Numbered from the stretch's first letter, positions 45,002 through 55,107 are shown. The stretch is 64,000 bases of DNA from Desulfosudis oleivorans Hxd3 (GCF_000018405.1 NC_009943.1:3599001-3663000), one strand, 5' to 3'. Notes: generated from the letters alone by a model not told the origin. Made by a program: numbers and translations.

Positions 45002-45546
45002 TGGCTGACTCCGTCTTCGTTCACAAGTTTTGCCCTGGTAATCTCCCCATAGGGAATGACAAACGTCTTGTCGTCCACCATGAGCCTGACGTTGCCGTCG
45101 GAAACGCCAAGCAGAATACCCGTAAAATTTTTCCGGTCCGACACCGGCGCCGCCGTCCGGATTTTTACCCGGCTGCCGGCAAACCGCTCAAAGTCGATCT
45201 CTTTTGCCAAAGGCCGCTCCAGCCCGGCGGAAGAGACCTCCAGCGTATAGTTATCAAGCTCCGGCAGGTACACATCCAGAAGCCCGTTGACCTGCCGGCT
45301 GATTCCGGCGCAATCCTCCAGCGTGACACCCCTGTCGGGAACCCCGCTTGCCAGGTAGAGCCGCAGCACCCGGCCCTGGCTCTCTTTATTAAATTCAACA
45401 AACACCAGCTCCATGCCCTCTGCCGAACAGACCGGCTCCACCAGCTTCCACATCTGGGCGACCACCGGGTTGCCGCCGCCCATGAGGCGAGGCGTTGCCG
45501 GCTGAATGGCGCCTGCGTCGGAACCGCTGTTCTGCACACACATCAC
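44998..45546 (-). CDS. rimP: Ribosome maturation factor RimP
   Basis: 182 residues. LVEPVCSAEGMELVFVEF, LRLYLASGVPDRGVTLEDCAGISRQV and YTLEVSSAGLERPLAK are RimP blocks; the C-terminal SH3-like domain follows. An N-terminal extension of ~28 residues is not conserved, so a start near 45460 cannot be excluded. First protein gene after the tRNA. Confidence 0.92.
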   Translation of the reverse strand: MMCVQNSGSDAGAIQPATPRLMGGGNPVVAQMWKLVEPVCSAEGMELVFVEFNKESQGRVLRLYLASGVPDRGVTLEDCAGISRQVNGLLDVYLPELDNYTLEVSSAGLERPLAKEIDFERFAGSRVKIRTAAPVSDRKNFTGILLGVSDGNVRLMVDDKTFVIPYGEITRAKLVNEDGVSQ

Positions 45547-45573
45547 GGTGCTCTTCTTCCTTCTTAGTCAAAT

Positions 45574-45595
45574 AAAAAACGGGCGTTTGCCCGTT
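45574..45595 (-). terminator. Intrinsic terminator between tRNA-Gly and rimP
   Basis: Minus strand AAACGGGC-AAAC-GCCCGTTTTTT. Perfect eight-base stem, then six T. It lies 28 bases before the rimP ATG, leaving no room for a rimP promoter in between, so it must allow read-through or act in attenuation. Confidence 0.8.
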
Positions 45596-45690
45596 TCCAC
45601 CCAACCCAGATAACTGATTTCCTGCTTTCGGCCGGTGCCGGTCGTCCTGACGACCGTGAAACGACCAGTGGCGGTCTTTGCAACATCGCC

Positions 45691-45766
45691 TGGAGCGGGC
45701 AACGAGACTCGAACTCGCGACACCAAGCTTGGGAAGCTTGTACTCTACCAACTGAGCTATGCCCGC
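45691..45766 (-). tRNA. tRNA-Gly (anticodon CCC)
   Basis: 76 bases including an encoded CCA. The acceptor stem GCGGGCA/TGCCCGC, D-arm with AGCTCAGTTGGTAGAGT, anticodon arm CAAGC-TTCCCAA-GCTTG and T-arm with GTTCGAGTC fold into a full cloverleaf. Anticodon loop TTCCCAA gives CCC at 34-36. It stands directly ahead of rimP-nusA-infB, where E. coli has the initiator tRNA metY. Confidence 0.95.
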
Positions 45767-45778
45767 TCTGAGTAAAGA

Positions 45779-45807
45779 GGTGTATGATAAAAAAAATTAA
45801 ATGTCAA
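45779..45807 (-). promoter_or_regulatory. Promoter for tRNA-Gly and the rimP-nusA-infB operon
   Basis: Minus strand TTGACA (45807-45802), AT-rich 17-base spacer, TACACC (45784-45779), 12 bases before the mature tRNA 5' end. Perfect -35 and weak -10. The region also contains the end of the MerR gene. Confidence 0.5.
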
Positions 45808-45826
45808 GACAAAATAATAATCTGGT

Positions 45827-46204
45827 TTAACTCAGAATATCTCGAATGGCCAGGAGCTGGTCAACGACCTCCTGAAACAGGCGGGGCGCGTGATCCGCTT
45901 TGGCGCCGGCACCGAGATAGCGCCGAGCACCTTTGATGGTAAACTTTTGATTATAAAGAAGATGTTTTATGCTGAGAACCCGCTCGATATCGGACCGGCT
46001 GTAAAGCCGCTGGCCCGCCTCGGTCCTGCCCGGGCGGATCTGGGGGAACTCGGACTCCCAGAACCGCAGCACATGGGCCGCCACCCCGGTGATCCGGCAT
46101 ACCTCGCCGATTCTGAAATAGAGCTTATCGGGAATTTCCACCCTGTCGGCGGGTTCGGGAAAAAGCAACGGCCCGGTGGGTTTCGTTTCGTCCTGTGTCG
46201 ACAT
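45827..46204 (-). CDS. MerR-family transcriptional regulator
   Basis: 125 residues. The winged helix is KLYFRIGEVCRITGVAAHVLRFWESEFPQIRPGRTEAGQRLYSRSDIERVLSIKHLL. The short C-terminal helix is without ligand cysteines, so metal sensing is unlikely. A MerR gene next to pheT is a frequent arrangement in this phylum. Target unknown. Confidence 0.88.
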   Translation of the reverse strand: MSTQDETKPTGPLLFPEPADRVEIPDKLYFRIGEVCRITGVAAHVLRFWESEFPQIRPGRTEAGQRLYSRSDIERVLSIKHLLYNQKFTIKGARRYLGAGAKADHAPRLFQEVVDQLLAIRDILS

Positions 46205-46243
46205 GACCGCCCCGCTGTTTGTGTCGCCGGGAAAGAAACACCG

Positions 46244-48655
46244 TTAACCGGGCAGCTCGGCGTTAAACGCCTTGACCAGCGCCTCGGTTGTCTCCGTGTG
46301 AATCCGGTTGACAAACGCGTCTTTCAGCGTTTTTTCAAAAGACCGGTAGACAACCCGTATGGAGAGGCTTTTCTTTCCCGAAGGGATCGGGTCCCCTTCG
46401 TAAACATCCATCAGATACATCTGTTCTATCAGGGACTGGCCCTGCATGGCAAGGCTTTTCAACAGGTCGGCGGCCTCCACGGTACTGGCCACGATCAGGG
46501 TAATATCCCGGGACACGGAGGGGAACCGGGAAATGGGCCGGGCACACCTTTCGTCCGTGATCATGGGAAACAGCGTGGAAAGATTGATTTCAAAAACAAA
46601 AACCGGCTGCCTGACGCCAAAGGACTCCAGCACATCGGGCCGCACCTCCCCGGCCAGGCCCACCGCTGTTTCACCGATCATCACCCGGGCGGTCCGGCCG
46701 GCAAGGGTGTACCGGCACTGGTCGGCGGCCAGGGCGGAAAAAGAGGTTTCCAGGTCAAGGGCGGAGATCAGGGCTTCCAGCACCCCCTTGATGTCGTAGA
46801 AGTCGCACCGCTCTTCCATGGTGAGCCATGTGCGGGGCTGCCGGGCTCCGGACCAGAGACCGGCCAGCATTTCCGGCTCGTCGGGCAGCTCCTGACCGGG
46901 TTGGGGCAGAAACACCTTGCCGGTTTCAAACAGGCGAATGGTCTTTTCCTGCTGAAAAATGTTGTCCCGGGTGTTTTTCAAAAGCCCGGGCACCAGAGAG
47001 GTCCGCATCACGGCCTGGTCCTGGGACAGGGGATTGAGAATCGGAATGGGGCTGTCTTCGGCGGTGCCGGCCGCAAAACGCATGCTGCTGCAGGCGTCGG
47101 CGCCGATAAAACTGTAGTTGACCACTTCGGCAAAACCGAAGCCCACCATTGCCTCCTTGACGCGAATCCGCCGGGCCAGCGCTCCTGAGGGCAGCCTGCC
47201 ACTGACCGGAATCACGGGAAAACTCACGGCAATGTTGTTGTATCCCCAGAGCCGGGCCACCTCTTCTATGAGGTCTTCGGGCCGGTCGATATCCACACGA
47301 AACGACGGCACCGTAACGGTGAGGCGGTCGTTGTCCTCCGGTTCCGAAAGAAGTTCCACCGATGCCAGCAGCCGGGCCACATCCTCGGCTCCCAGAGACG
47401 TACCCAGCCGGCGGTTGGTGTCACCGATGCCCAGGGCAATCCGTTTTTCGCCGGCCGGCCGCGGATGGTTGTCAATCACTCCCCTGGCCGGTTTTCCACC
47501 GGCCACCTCGGCCATGAGCCGGGCCGCCCGGTCAACGGCAAACTCCGTTCCCTCCGGGTCCACGCCCCGCTCAAAGCGGTGGGACGCGTCACTGGCCAGA
47601 CCCAGGGTCTTGGCGGTTTTGCGAATGGAAGGAGCGGCAAAGCAGGCGCTTTCAATCAGCACCCGCCGGGTGGTGGGAACAATTTCAGAATTAAGGCCGC
47701 CCATGACACCGGCCACGGCCACCGGCTTTTCGGCGTCACAGATCATGAGCATGTCGTCGGAAAGGACTCGTTCCTTGTCATCCAGCGTGACAAAACGCTC
47801 CCCGGCCCCGGCCCGGCGCACGACAATGCGGTTTCCGGAAAGGCGGTCCAGGTCAAAAGCGTGAAGGGGCTGGCCGGTTTCCATCATCACGAAGTTGGTG
47901 ATGTCCACCACGCTGTTAATGGGCTTTAATCCCACGGAGCGCAGTCGGTCCTGCAGCCAGAAGGGGGAAGGCCCCACCGTGACATCCAGGACCACACGGG
48001 CCGTGTACCGGGGACAGAGGTCCGGCTCTTCAATAACAATCGACGCGTAATCGGCCACGTCGCCGGCGGCTTCCGGCACCGAAGAAACAGGTCTTGCGAC
48101 TCGGCCGCCGGACAGGGCCGCCACTTCACGGGCCACGCCGATCATGCTGAGACAGTCGGCCCGGTTGGGGGTCAGATCAATCTCCAGCACCGTGTCGAAA
48201 AGGTTCAGGGCCCGGGTCGCCGGAATGCCCACAGGCGTGGCGCCGTCCAGAGAGAGAATCCCGGCGCCGTCTTCACCGATACCGAGCTCCACGGCGCTGC
48301 ACAGCATGCCTTCGGAAGCCACACCCCGTATTTTGCTTTTTCGAACCGCCAGTCCGCCGGGAAGTTCGGTGCCCGGCAGGGCCACGGCGGCCACCATGCC
48401 TTCCTTCACATTGGGGGCCCCGCACACGATGGTCAGGGGCCGGTCCCCGGTCTCCACCTGGCAGACGGTGAGACGGTCCGCGTCCGGGTGGGAAGAGACA
48501 CGGGTCACCTTTCCGGTGACCACCGTGTCCAGGCCGGCATACCGGTCGGACACGGCCTCCACTTCCAGGCCGGCCATGGTCAGGGCCTCGGCAAGGTCCG
48601 CGGGGCTCAGTGTTACGGGAACATATTCCTGCAACCAGTGAAGGCTGACTTTCAT
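46244..48655 (-). CDS. pheT: Phenylalanyl-tRNA synthetase beta subunit
   Basis: 803 residues. An OB-fold tRNA-binding domain (GKVTRVSSHPDADRLTVCQV) precedes the B3/B4 editing domain and B5, the catalytic-like core (VVNYSFIGAD) and the anticodon-binding FDX-ACB domain at the C-terminus (FPSVSRDITLIV). Directly abuts pheS. Confidence 0.96.
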   Translation of the reverse strand: MKVSLHWLQEYVPVTLSPADLAEALTMAGLEVEAVSDRYAGLDTVVTGKVTRVSSHPDADRLTVCQVETGDRPLTIVCGAPNVKEGMVAAVALPGTELPGGLAVRKSKIRGVASEGMLCSAVELGIGEDGAGILSLDGATPVGIPATRALNLFDTVLEIDLTPNRADCLSMIGVAREVAALSGGRVARPVSSVPEAAGDVADYASIVIEEPDLCPRYTARVVLDVTVGPSPFWLQDRLRSVGLKPINSVVDITNFVMMETGQPLHAFDLDRLSGNRIVVRRAGAGERFVTLDDKERVLSDDMLMICDAEKPVAVAGVMGGLNSEIVPTTRRVLIESACFAAPSIRKTAKTLGLASDASHRFERGVDPEGTEFAVDRAARLMAEVAGGKPARGVIDNHPRPAGEKRIALGIGDTNRRLGTSLGAEDVARLLASVELLSEPEDNDRLTVTVPSFRVDIDRPEDLIEEVARLWGYNNIAVSFPVIPVSGRLPSGALARRIRVKEAMVGFGFAEVVNYSFIGADACSSMRFAAGTAEDSPIPILNPLSQDQAVMRTSLVPGLLKNTRDNIFQQEKTIRLFETGKVFLPQPGQELPDEPEMLAGLWSGARQPRTWLTMEERCDFYDIKGVLEALISALDLETSFSALAADQCRYTLAGRTARVMIGETAVGLAGEVRPDVLESFGVRQPVFVFEINLSTLFPMITDERCARPISRFPSVSRDITLIVASTVEAADLLKSLAMQGQSLIEQMYLMDVYEGDPIPSGKKSLSIRVVYRSFEKTLKDAFVNRIHTETTEALVKAFNAELPG

Positions 48656-49660
48656 TTAGAATTGCCTTAAAAACCGGGTATCGTTTTCGAAGAATTTGCG
48701 GGTGTCGTCGATGTTGTACTTGAGCATGGCGATCCGCTCCACTCCCATGCCGAAGGCAAAGCCCGTATAGGCCTGCGTGTCGTATCCCGCCTTTTCAAAC
48801 ACCGCCGGGTGCACCATGCCGGCACCCAGGATTTCCAGCCAGCCCGTGTGAGAGCAGATTCGGCATCCCTTGCCCCGGCAGGCCACGCAGCGAATGTCCA
48901 CCTCGGCGCTGGGCTCGGTAAAGGGAAAATAGCTGGGCCGGAACCGCAGGCTGGTCTCCGGGTCAAACATCCGGTGAATAAAAAGGGTCAGTATCCCTTT
49001 CAGATCGCCGAAGGAGACATTCCGGTCCACCATGAGTCCTTCCACCTGGTGAAACATGGGGGTGTGGGTCACATCGGAGTCGCACCGGTACACTTTGCCC
49101 GGCGCGATGATGCGCAGCGGCGGGGCCGTTTTTTCCATGACCCTGGGCTGAGTGGGGGAGGTGTGGGTGCGCAGCACCACGTTGTCGGAGATATAAAAAG
49201 TGTCCTGCATGTCCCGGGCAGGATGGTGCTTGGGAATGTTGAGGGCCTCGAAATTGTAGTAGTCGGTCTCAATTTCCGGGCCTTCCACCACATCGAAGCC
49301 CATGCGGCCGAAAATCTCGCAGATACGACGGGTGATGCGCGTGATGGGATGCAGGGTGCCCCGGGAAACCGGCCGGCCAGGAAGGGAGACATCAATGCCG
49401 TCAACAGCGGCTGAATCCGCGGCAATCTGTTCGGTGGCCCGGTCCAGGGCCGCCTGCAAGTCCTGTTTGACCTGGTTGGCCGCCTGTCCGGCCCGGGGCC
49501 GCTCTTCGGCCGGCAGTTGCGAGAGGTTCCGCAGAAAAAGGGTGACCGCGCCTTTGCGGCCCAGATATTTCACGGACACGGACTGAAGGGTTTCCGTGTC
49601 GCGGGCTGACGCGATTTCCCGCAAGGCCCGCTCTTTTATGCCGTCAAGAGATTCCGTCAC
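48656..49660 (-). CDS. pheS: Phenylalanyl-tRNA synthetase alpha subunit
   Basis: 334 residues. Class II motifs: [53 protein letters not shown], and motif 3 [16 protein letters not shown]. The intergenic DNA upstream (49718-49748) has an AACGCGGCG/CGCCGCGTT hairpin that overlaps another possible hairpin. Confidence 0.96.
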   Translation of the reverse strand: MTESLDGIKERALREIASARDTETLQSVSVKYLGRKGAVTLFLRNLSQLPAEERPRAGQAANQVKQDLQAALDRATEQIAADSAAVDGIDVSLPGRPVSRGTLHPITRITRRICEIFGRMGFDVVEGPEIETDYYNFEALNIPKHHPARDMQDTFYISDNVVLRTHTSPTQPRVMEKTAPPLRIIAPGKVYRCDSDVTHTPMFHQVEGLMVDRNVSFGDLKGILTLFIHRMFDPETSLRFRPSYFPFTEPSAEVDIRCVACRGKGCRICSHTGWLEILGAGMVHPAVFEKAGYDTQAYTGFAFGMGVERIAMLKYNIDDTRKFFENDTRFLRQF

Positions 49661-49792
49661 CTGCCGTGCCGCCTGTTGATCAAAAGGCCGTAACCTGTTT
49701 TTGCCGCATGACGCCGAAACGCGGCGTTCCGGTTATGTCCGCCGCGTTTCTCTCGCATCACTTCCTGTGCCTGCCGTAAAACGGCCGAACCG

Positions 49793-50143
49793 TTATTGCT
49801 GTTCCGCCGCTACCGCCACCACTTTGGAAAAACCAGAGGGGTCGGATATGGCCAGCTCGGCCAGCACTTTTCTGTCCAGCTCCACACCGGCCTTTTTCAG
49901 GCCGTGCATGAAACGGCTGTAGCTCAGGCTGTGCATGCGCACGGCCGCGTTGATGCGGGCGATCCACAACCGCCGGAAATCCCGCTTGCGCTGCTTGCGG
50001 TCCCGGTAGGCATAACCCAGGGCCTTGTCAACGGTGTTTTTCGCCGTCTTGAACAGCTTGCTGTGCCCGCCCCGGAATCCCTTGGCAAGCTTTAAAATCT
50101 TTTTACGGCGATGTCTCGCCTTGAATCCTCTTTTGATTCGCAT
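49793..50143 (-). CDS. rplT: 50S ribosomal protein L20
   Basis: 116 residues, [52 protein letters not shown] is the L20 signature. Basic and of normal length. Confidence 0.97.
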   Translation of the reverse strand: MRIKRGFKARHRRKKILKLAKGFRGGHSKLFKTAKNTVDKALGYAYRDRKQRKRDFRRLWIARINAAVRMHSLSYSRFMHGLKKAGVELDRKVLAELAISDPSGFSKVVAVAAEQQ

Positions 50144-50194
50144 GGTTCTTACTCCTGTTTCATGGTCCTGCCCCGCACCGCCGAAGCGGCCAGC

Positions 50195-50392
50195 CTACAT
50201 GCCGGGAAGCAGGCGCTTTAATTCCTTGTTGTTGCTGCTGTCCAGAATATGGCTTTTCCGAAGCGACCGCTTCCGCTTGCGGTTCTTTTTGGTCAAAATG
50301 TGACTGCCGTGGGACTTGGAATAGACAAACTTGCCTGATTTTGTCCGCTTGAACCGCTTGGCAGCCGAACGGTTTGTCTTTATCTTCTGCAT
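50195..50392 (-). CDS. rpmI: 50S ribosomal protein L35
   Basis: 65 residues: [32 protein letters not shown] is typical L35. Lies between infC and rplT as in most bacteria. Confidence 0.96.
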   Translation of the reverse strand: MQKIKTNRSAAKRFKRTKSGKFVYSKSHGSHILTKKNRKRKRSLRKSHILDSSNNKELKRLLPGM

Positions 50393-50468
50393 CGCTCAAA
50401 CTCCTCACTATAATATGGTATGCCCGGCAAGGGCCGGTAATCTCAACTTTTATAATAAAACACGCCGG

Positions 50469-50990
50469 CTACACCTTAGGCGCCAGGATCATGAACAGGC
50501 TGCGGCCTTCAAACCGGGGCGCGTGCTCCACCACCGCCACATCCTCCACCTGCTGGGCGATCTCCTGAAGCAGGTTCATTCCTTTTGCGGAAAGGGTGAT
50601 CTCCCGGCCCCGAAAAAACACCGTCACCTTGACCTTGTCCTTCCGGTCCAGAAACTTGCGCATGGCGCCGATTTTTGTGTTGAGGTCGTGGGTGTCGGTT
50701 TTCGGCCTTACCTTTATCTCTTTTATCTGGAACGAGGCCTGTTTTTTCTTTGCCTCGTGTTGTTTTTTCGTCTGCTCGTACTTGTAACGCCCATAATCCA
50801 TTATCTTGCAGACCGGCGGGTCCACATTGGGCGATACCTCCACCAGATCAAGCCCCACATCCTCGGCCGCGGCAATGGCGCGGTGCATGGGAACAACCCC
50901 GAGCTGATTGCCTTCGGCGTCGATCAGCCGGACCTCCCTGGCCCGAATTTCCCTGTTGATATTGGGTGTCTGTTTCGTATCCCTAGCTAT
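50469..50990 (-). CDS. infC: Translation initiation factor IF-3, AUA start
   Basis: 173 residues when begun at ATA 50990. The N-terminus ARDTKQTPNINREIRAREV, then RLIDAEGNQLGVV, is the standard IF-3 N-domain; the internal ATG at 50888 would lose 34 conserved residues. GGAGG stands five bases before the ATA, a stop codon closes the frame 24 bases upstream, and no ATG, GTG or TTG exists between. Rare starts (AUU in E. coli) are known in infC, where IF-3 represses its own rare-codon start. Confidence 0.95.
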   Translation of the reverse strand: MARDTKQTPNINREIRAREVRLIDAEGNQLGVVPMHRAIAAAEDVGLDLVEVSPNVDPPVCKIMDYGRYKYEQTKKQHEAKKKQASFQIKEIKVRPKTDTHDLNTKIGAMRKFLDRKDKVKVTVFFRGREITLSAKGMNLLQEIAQQVEDVAVVEHAPRFEGRSLFMILAPKV

Positions 50991-51000
50991 GCCGACCTCC
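50988..51000 (-). promoter_or_regulatory. Shine-Dalgarno and AUA start of infC
   Basis: GGAGGTCGGC followed by ATA. The optimal ribosome site next to a discriminated start codon fits IF-3 autoregulation. Confidence 0.85.
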
Positions 51001-51065
51001 TTTTGTTCATGGATTTATTCAGGATCAGTCACGGACACATGGCCTGTTGTATCCGGCCGGTTCCC

Positions 51066-51081
51066 GTTGTCGTCCGACAAC
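51066..51081 (-). other. Hairpin in the infC leader
   Basis: GTTGTC-GGAC-GACAAC, about 75 bases before the AUA start. The gap 51001-51375 otherwise holds an AT-rich stretch with minus-strand TATAGTATAAAA (near 51105-51121), probably the infC promoter, and the ftsH upstream region. No gene is seen. Confidence 0.4.
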
Positions 51082-51375
51082 ACCTGTGTTTCTATTTTTT
51101 CAAAATTTTTTATACTATATAGCGCAACGGGCAAATGCAAGAAAAAAATTTATCTTTTCCGGCCGTCTGCACCGATTTTGGCAGCCGGTCGTCCGGCAAT
51201 CCCTTCCCTAAAAAGAGGGAATCGCTTTTTGCCGCCGGCCCTCACAGGGCTTGAATTTTGTTTTTGCTTGCCTTTTTCAAAGGCCCGATGATATTTTGAA
51301 CTGCCTGTGTTTTGCAAGGCCTTTTGTGTTTATTTGCACTTTAATTACAAATCAAGCATGTTGGAGGATTCTCCA

Positions 51376-53298
51376 TTGAATCAGTTTTCGAAAAACATGG
51401 CGCTGTGGCTGGTCATCATTCTGGTGATGGTCATGCTTTACAACATGTTCAATCAGCAGCAGAACCTGGAGCGCACCATCGGCTACAGTGATTTTCTCTA
51501 CATGGTGGACAACGGCAAGGTCAAGGATGTGCTGATTCAGGGCCAGACCCTGCGGGCCACCAGTGACACCGGTGAGCGGTTCAGTGTTTACATGCCGGAA
51601 GATCAGGACCTGATCCCCACCCTGCGGGCCAAGGGCATCGCCATTGAGGCCAAGCCCCCGGCCGAAGCCCCGTGGTTTATCACGGCCCTGATCTCCTGGC
51701 TGCCCATGATCCTGCTGATCGGCATATGGATCTATTTCATGCGACAGATGCAGTCCGGCGGCGGCAAGGCCCTCTCCTTCGGCAAAAGCCGGGCCCGGCT
51801 CCTCTCCGAAGGGGCCAACAAGGTCACCTTTGCCGACGTGGCCGGCATCGACGAAGTCAAAGAAGAAGTGGGCGAAATCATCGAGTTTCTGCGGGACCCC
51901 CAGAAGTTCACCCGGCTGGGGGGCCGTATTCCCAAGGGCGTGCTGCTGGTGGGCGCGCCGGGCACGGGCAAGACCCTGCTGGCAAGGGCCATTGCCGGCG
52001 AGGCCGGAGTCCCCTTTTTCAGCATCAGCGGCTCGGATTTTGTCGAGATGTTCGTGGGCGTGGGTGCCTCCCGGGTCCGGGACCTGTTTCTTCAGGGCAA
52101 AAAGAACGCGCCCTGCATCATCTATATTGATGAAATCGATGCCGTGGGTCGCCACCGCGGGGCCGGCCTGGGCGGCGGGCACGACGAGCGGGAGCAGACC
52201 TTGAACCAGCTGCTGGTGGAGATGGACGGGTTTGAGTCCAACGAGGGCGTGATCCTGATCTCGGCCACCAACCGTCCGGACGTGCTGGACCCGGCCCTGC
52301 TGCGGCCGGGCCGCTTCGACCGGCAGGTGGTGGTGCCCCTGCCCGACATTCGGGGCCGCCGGGCCATCCTGGACGTCTATATCAAAAAAATTCCCGCGGC
52401 CGACGACGTCAAGGTCAACAACCTGGCCAAGGGAACCCCCGGTTTTTCCGGCGCCGACCTGGAGAACCTGGTCAACGAGGCGGCCCTGTTTGCCGCCAAG
52501 CGCAACAAGGAAAAGGTTGAAATGGTGGACTTTGAAGACGCCAAGGACAAGGTGTACATGGGCCTTGAGCGCAAGTCCAAGGTGATCAAGGAAGAAGACA
52601 AGAAGATGACCGCCTACCACGAAGGGGGCCATGCCATCGTGGCCCGGCTCCTTCCCGACACCGACACGGTCAACAAGATCACCATCATTCCAAGGGGGCG
52701 GGCCGCCGGCGTCACATGGTTTCTGCCCGAAGAGCGGGACTTTCGGTTCAAGGACCAGCTGGAAAGCGAGCTGGCCATCTCTTTCGGCGGCCGCATCGCC
52801 GAGGAGATCATCTTCAACCGGATCAGCACGGGCGCGGCCAACGACATCAAGCAGGCCACGGCCCTGGCCCAGAAGATGGTGCGGGAGTGGGGCATGAGCG
52901 AAAATCTGGGCCTGCTCTCCTACTCGGCCAACGAGGAGCAGATATTTCTGGGCCGGGAGATATCCCAGCACCGGGACTACTCGGAAGACACGGCCCGGCG
53001 CATCGACGCGGAGGTGGAGCGGATCATCAAGTCCGCCTATGACACGGCCCGGCGCCTGCTGAAAGCGAATGTGGATATCCTGCACGCGCTGGCAGACCTG
53101 CTGATCGAAAAAGAGACCGTGCTGGGGCCGGAACTGGATGAGCTGATCCGGTCCCTGCGGCCGGACATCGAGCTTTCCGTGCCGTCGGACGACGACATGC
53201 CGGAGGAAAAGCCGGCGAAGCCGTCCGAACCGGCGGAGAAGGCCCCGGAGGCTACCGGCACCGAACCAGAAGAACCGGAAGAAGAGGACAAAACATAA
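51376..53298 (+). CDS. ftsH: ATP-dependent zinc metalloprotease FtsH
   Basis: 640 residues from TTG 51376, chosen for GGAGG eight bases upstream; an in-frame ATG at 51358 lacks a ribosome site. Two N-terminal membrane helices bracket the periplasmic domain. AAA domain: GAPGTGKT (Walker A), [14 protein letters not shown] (Walker B), [21 protein letters not shown]. Protease site is HEGGH. The tail is acidic and Pro/Glu-rich. It degrades membrane and regulatory proteins. Confidence 0.96.
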   Translation: MNQFSKNMALWLVIILVMVMLYNMFNQQQNLERTIGYSDFLYMVDNGKVKDVLIQGQTLRATSDTGERFSVYMPEDQDLIPTLRAKGIAIEAKPPAEAPWFITALISWLPMILLIGIWIYFMRQMQSGGGKALSFGKSRARLLSEGANKVTFADVAGIDEVKEEVGEIIEFLRDPQKFTRLGGRIPKGVLLVGAPGTGKTLLARAIAGEAGVPFFSISGSDFVEMFVGVGASRVRDLFLQGKKNAPCIIYIDEIDAVGRHRGAGLGGGHDEREQTLNQLLVEMDGFESNEGVILISATNRPDVLDPALLRPGRFDRQVVVPLPDIRGRRAILDVYIKKIPAADDVKVNNLAKGTPGFSGADLENLVNEAALFAAKRNKEKVEMVDFEDAKDKVYMGLERKSKVIKEEDKKMTAYHEGGHAIVARLLPDTDTVNKITIIPRGRAAGVTWFLPEERDFRFKDQLESELAISFGGRIAEEIIFNRISTGAANDIKQATALAQKMVREWGMSENLGLLSYSANEEQIFLGREISQHRDYSEDTARRIDAEVERIIKSAYDTARRLLKANVDILHALADLLIEKETVLGPELDELIRSLRPDIELSVPSDDDMPEEKPAKPSEPAEKAPEATGTEPEEPEEEDKT

Positions 53299-53303
53299 TC
53301 GCC

Positions 53304-54179
53304 ATGAGTCTTTTTACGCTGTCGTGGGGCGACCACCGGCTGGAGCTGGGCCGCCGCACCCTGGTGATGGGTATTCTGAATGTCACGCCGGACTCCTTTT
53401 CCGACGGAGGCCGGTTTGCCACCTTTGACCGGGCCGTCACCCATGCCCGGCGCATGGCAGCCGAAGGCGCGGACATTCTGGACATCGGCGGCGAATCCAC
53501 CCGCCCATTTTCCGACCCGGTAACCGAAGAGGAAGAAAAGCAACGGGTCCTGCCGGTGATCGAACGGCTGGTCAAAGAGATCGATATTCCCATCTCCATC
53601 GACACCAACAAGGCGTCCGTGGCCAGAGCCGCCCTGGATGCCGGGGCCTCTATCATCAACGACGTCAGCGCCCTGACCTTTGATTCAGCCATGGCCGGCC
53701 TGGCCGCAGATGCCGGGGTGCCGGTGATCCTGATGCACATGCAGGGCAACCCCAAAACCATGCAGCAGGCCCCCGCTTATGAAGATGTCACCCGCGAGGT
53801 GATGGCCTTTCTTAAAGCAGCCGCGGACAGGGCCGGGGCCGCCGGCGTGGACCGGGCAAAAATCATCGTGGATCCGGGCATCGGGTTCGGCAAAAACCTG
53901 GACCACAATCTTACCCTGATCAAAAACCTTTCCGCCTTTGAGAGCCTGGGCCTGCCCCTGCTGATCGGCACCTCGCGCAAGGCGTTTATCCGCAAGACCC
54001 TTACCGGCCCGGACGGCCAGCCCGCGCCGGTGGACGCGCCGGCCGTGCGGCTGGGCACCCAGGCCACGGTGACCGCCGCCGTGCTGGGCGGGGCCCACAT
54101 CGTGCGGGTCCACGACGTGGCCGACGCAGTGATCACCGTGAAGCTGGCCGATGCCATAAAAAACGCGCCTGACAAATAG
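53304..54179 (+). CDS. folP: Dihydropteroate synthase
   Basis: 291 residues. MGILNVTPDSFSDGG, DIGGESTRPFSDPV, DPGIGFGKNLDHNL and LIGTSRKAFI are the family motifs. Five bases after ftsH, a common gene pair. It makes dihydropteroate from pABA and pterin-PP. Confidence 0.95.
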   Translation: MSLFTLSWGDHRLELGRRTLVMGILNVTPDSFSDGGRFATFDRAVTHARRMAAEGADILDIGGESTRPFSDPVTEEEEKQRVLPVIERLVKEIDIPISIDTNKASVARAALDAGASIINDVSALTFDSAMAGLAADAGVPVILMHMQGNPKTMQQAPAYEDVTREVMAFLKAAADRAGAAGVDRAKIIVDPGIGFGKNLDHNLTLIKNLSAFESLGLPLLIGTSRKAFIRKTLTGPDGQPAPVDAPAVRLGTQATVTAAVLGGAHIVRVHDVADAVITVKLADAIKNAPDK

Positions 54180-54190
54180 GAGAAATTGCC

Positions 54191-54958
54191 GTGCTGCTGG
54201 TCATCGACATTGGAAACACCAACACTGTTTTCGGCATATTTGAGGATCAGAAACTGGTGCGCGACTGGCGCATCCGCACGAAACGCAACACCACCGAAGA
54301 CGAACTCAACGTGCTGTTGACCGGCCTGTTTACCGGATCATCCGTGGCTCTGGCCGACATATCCCGCGCGGTGATCGCCTCGGTGGTGCCGCCGGTAGAG
54401 CGCATCTACAGCGCCTTTTGCAAAAAATACCTGCGCTGTACGCCCCAATGGGTAAGCCCGGCCAACTGCGCGGGCATCACCATCCGCTACGCCAATCCCC
54501 AGGAGGTGGGGGCCGACCGCATCGTCAACGCGGTGGGAGCCCACGCAAAATATCAAACCGACCTGATCGTGGTGGATTTCGGCACAGCCACCACCTTTGA
54601 CCTGGTGTCCGCGGACGGCGCCTACGAGGGCGGGGTGATCGCCCCTGGCATCGGCATCTCGGCCGACGCCCTGTTCAGCCACGCCTCCAAGCTGCCCCGG
54701 GTGGACCTGATGACCGTGCCGGAAACCGTGGTGGGAAAAGACACGGCCGGCAGCATCAAGTCCGGCATTATCTTCGGTTATGCCGGCCTGGTGGACGGCA
54801 TTGTCAGCCGCATGATCACGGAGCGGGGCCGGCCCCACAAGGTCATTGCCACCGGCGGCCTGGCCCCGCTGATTGCCGGGGTGTCCGCCACCATCGAAGC
54901 GGTGGAGCCCAACCTTACACTGGAAGGCCTGCGCATTATCGGTTCTTCGGCGGAGTGA
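54191..54958 (+). CDS. coaX: Type III pantothenate kinase
   Basis: 255 residues. LLVIDIGNTNTVFGIF (phosphate loop), VGADRIVNAVGA, VDFGTATTFDLV and YEGGVIAPGI are CoaX motifs. GTG start with AGGAGA seven bases upstream. First step of CoA synthesis. Confidence 0.95.
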   Translation: MLLVIDIGNTNTVFGIFEDQKLVRDWRIRTKRNTTEDELNVLLTGLFTGSSVALADISRAVIASVVPPVERIYSAFCKKYLRCTPQWVSPANCAGITIRYANPQEVGADRIVNAVGAHAKYQTDLIVVDFGTATTFDLVSADGAYEGGVIAPGIGISADALFSHASKLPRVDLMTVPETVVGKDTAGSIKSGIIFGYAGLVDGIVSRMITERGRPHKVIATGGLAPLIAGVSATIEAVEPNLTLEGLRIIGSSAE

Positions 54959-55043
54959 GAAGTAGGTGGGGGAATTTGCAGGAGCGCCGCACAATTCCGG
55001 TATCGCCGGAATTCGTATCAAAGGCGTGACCCATGGCCCCTGC

Positions 55044-55068
55044 CGGGAGCGCCGCACCCCAGTGCGGC
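55044..55068 (+). repeat. 25-bp repeat, left flank of the cassette island
   Basis: Contains the hairpin GCCGCACCCCAGTGCGGC preceded by CGGGAGC. The same 25 bases occur inverted at 57779-57803 on the other side of the cassette array. A diverged relative lies at 54980-55015. The gap 54959-55235 holds only repeats. Confidence 0.7.
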
Positions 55069-55107
55069 TACTGCTAAGGGAGACCGACAGACCTCTTGCC
55101 CTTCGGG

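Noticed and set aside
49718-49748. Alternative hairpins upstream of pheS suggesting attenuation
   Set aside because: No Phe-rich leader peptide or convincing terminator U-run could be found.
51352-53085. Open frame of 577 codons opposite ftsH
   Set aside because: Antisense shadow; all conserved motifs are in the FtsH frame.
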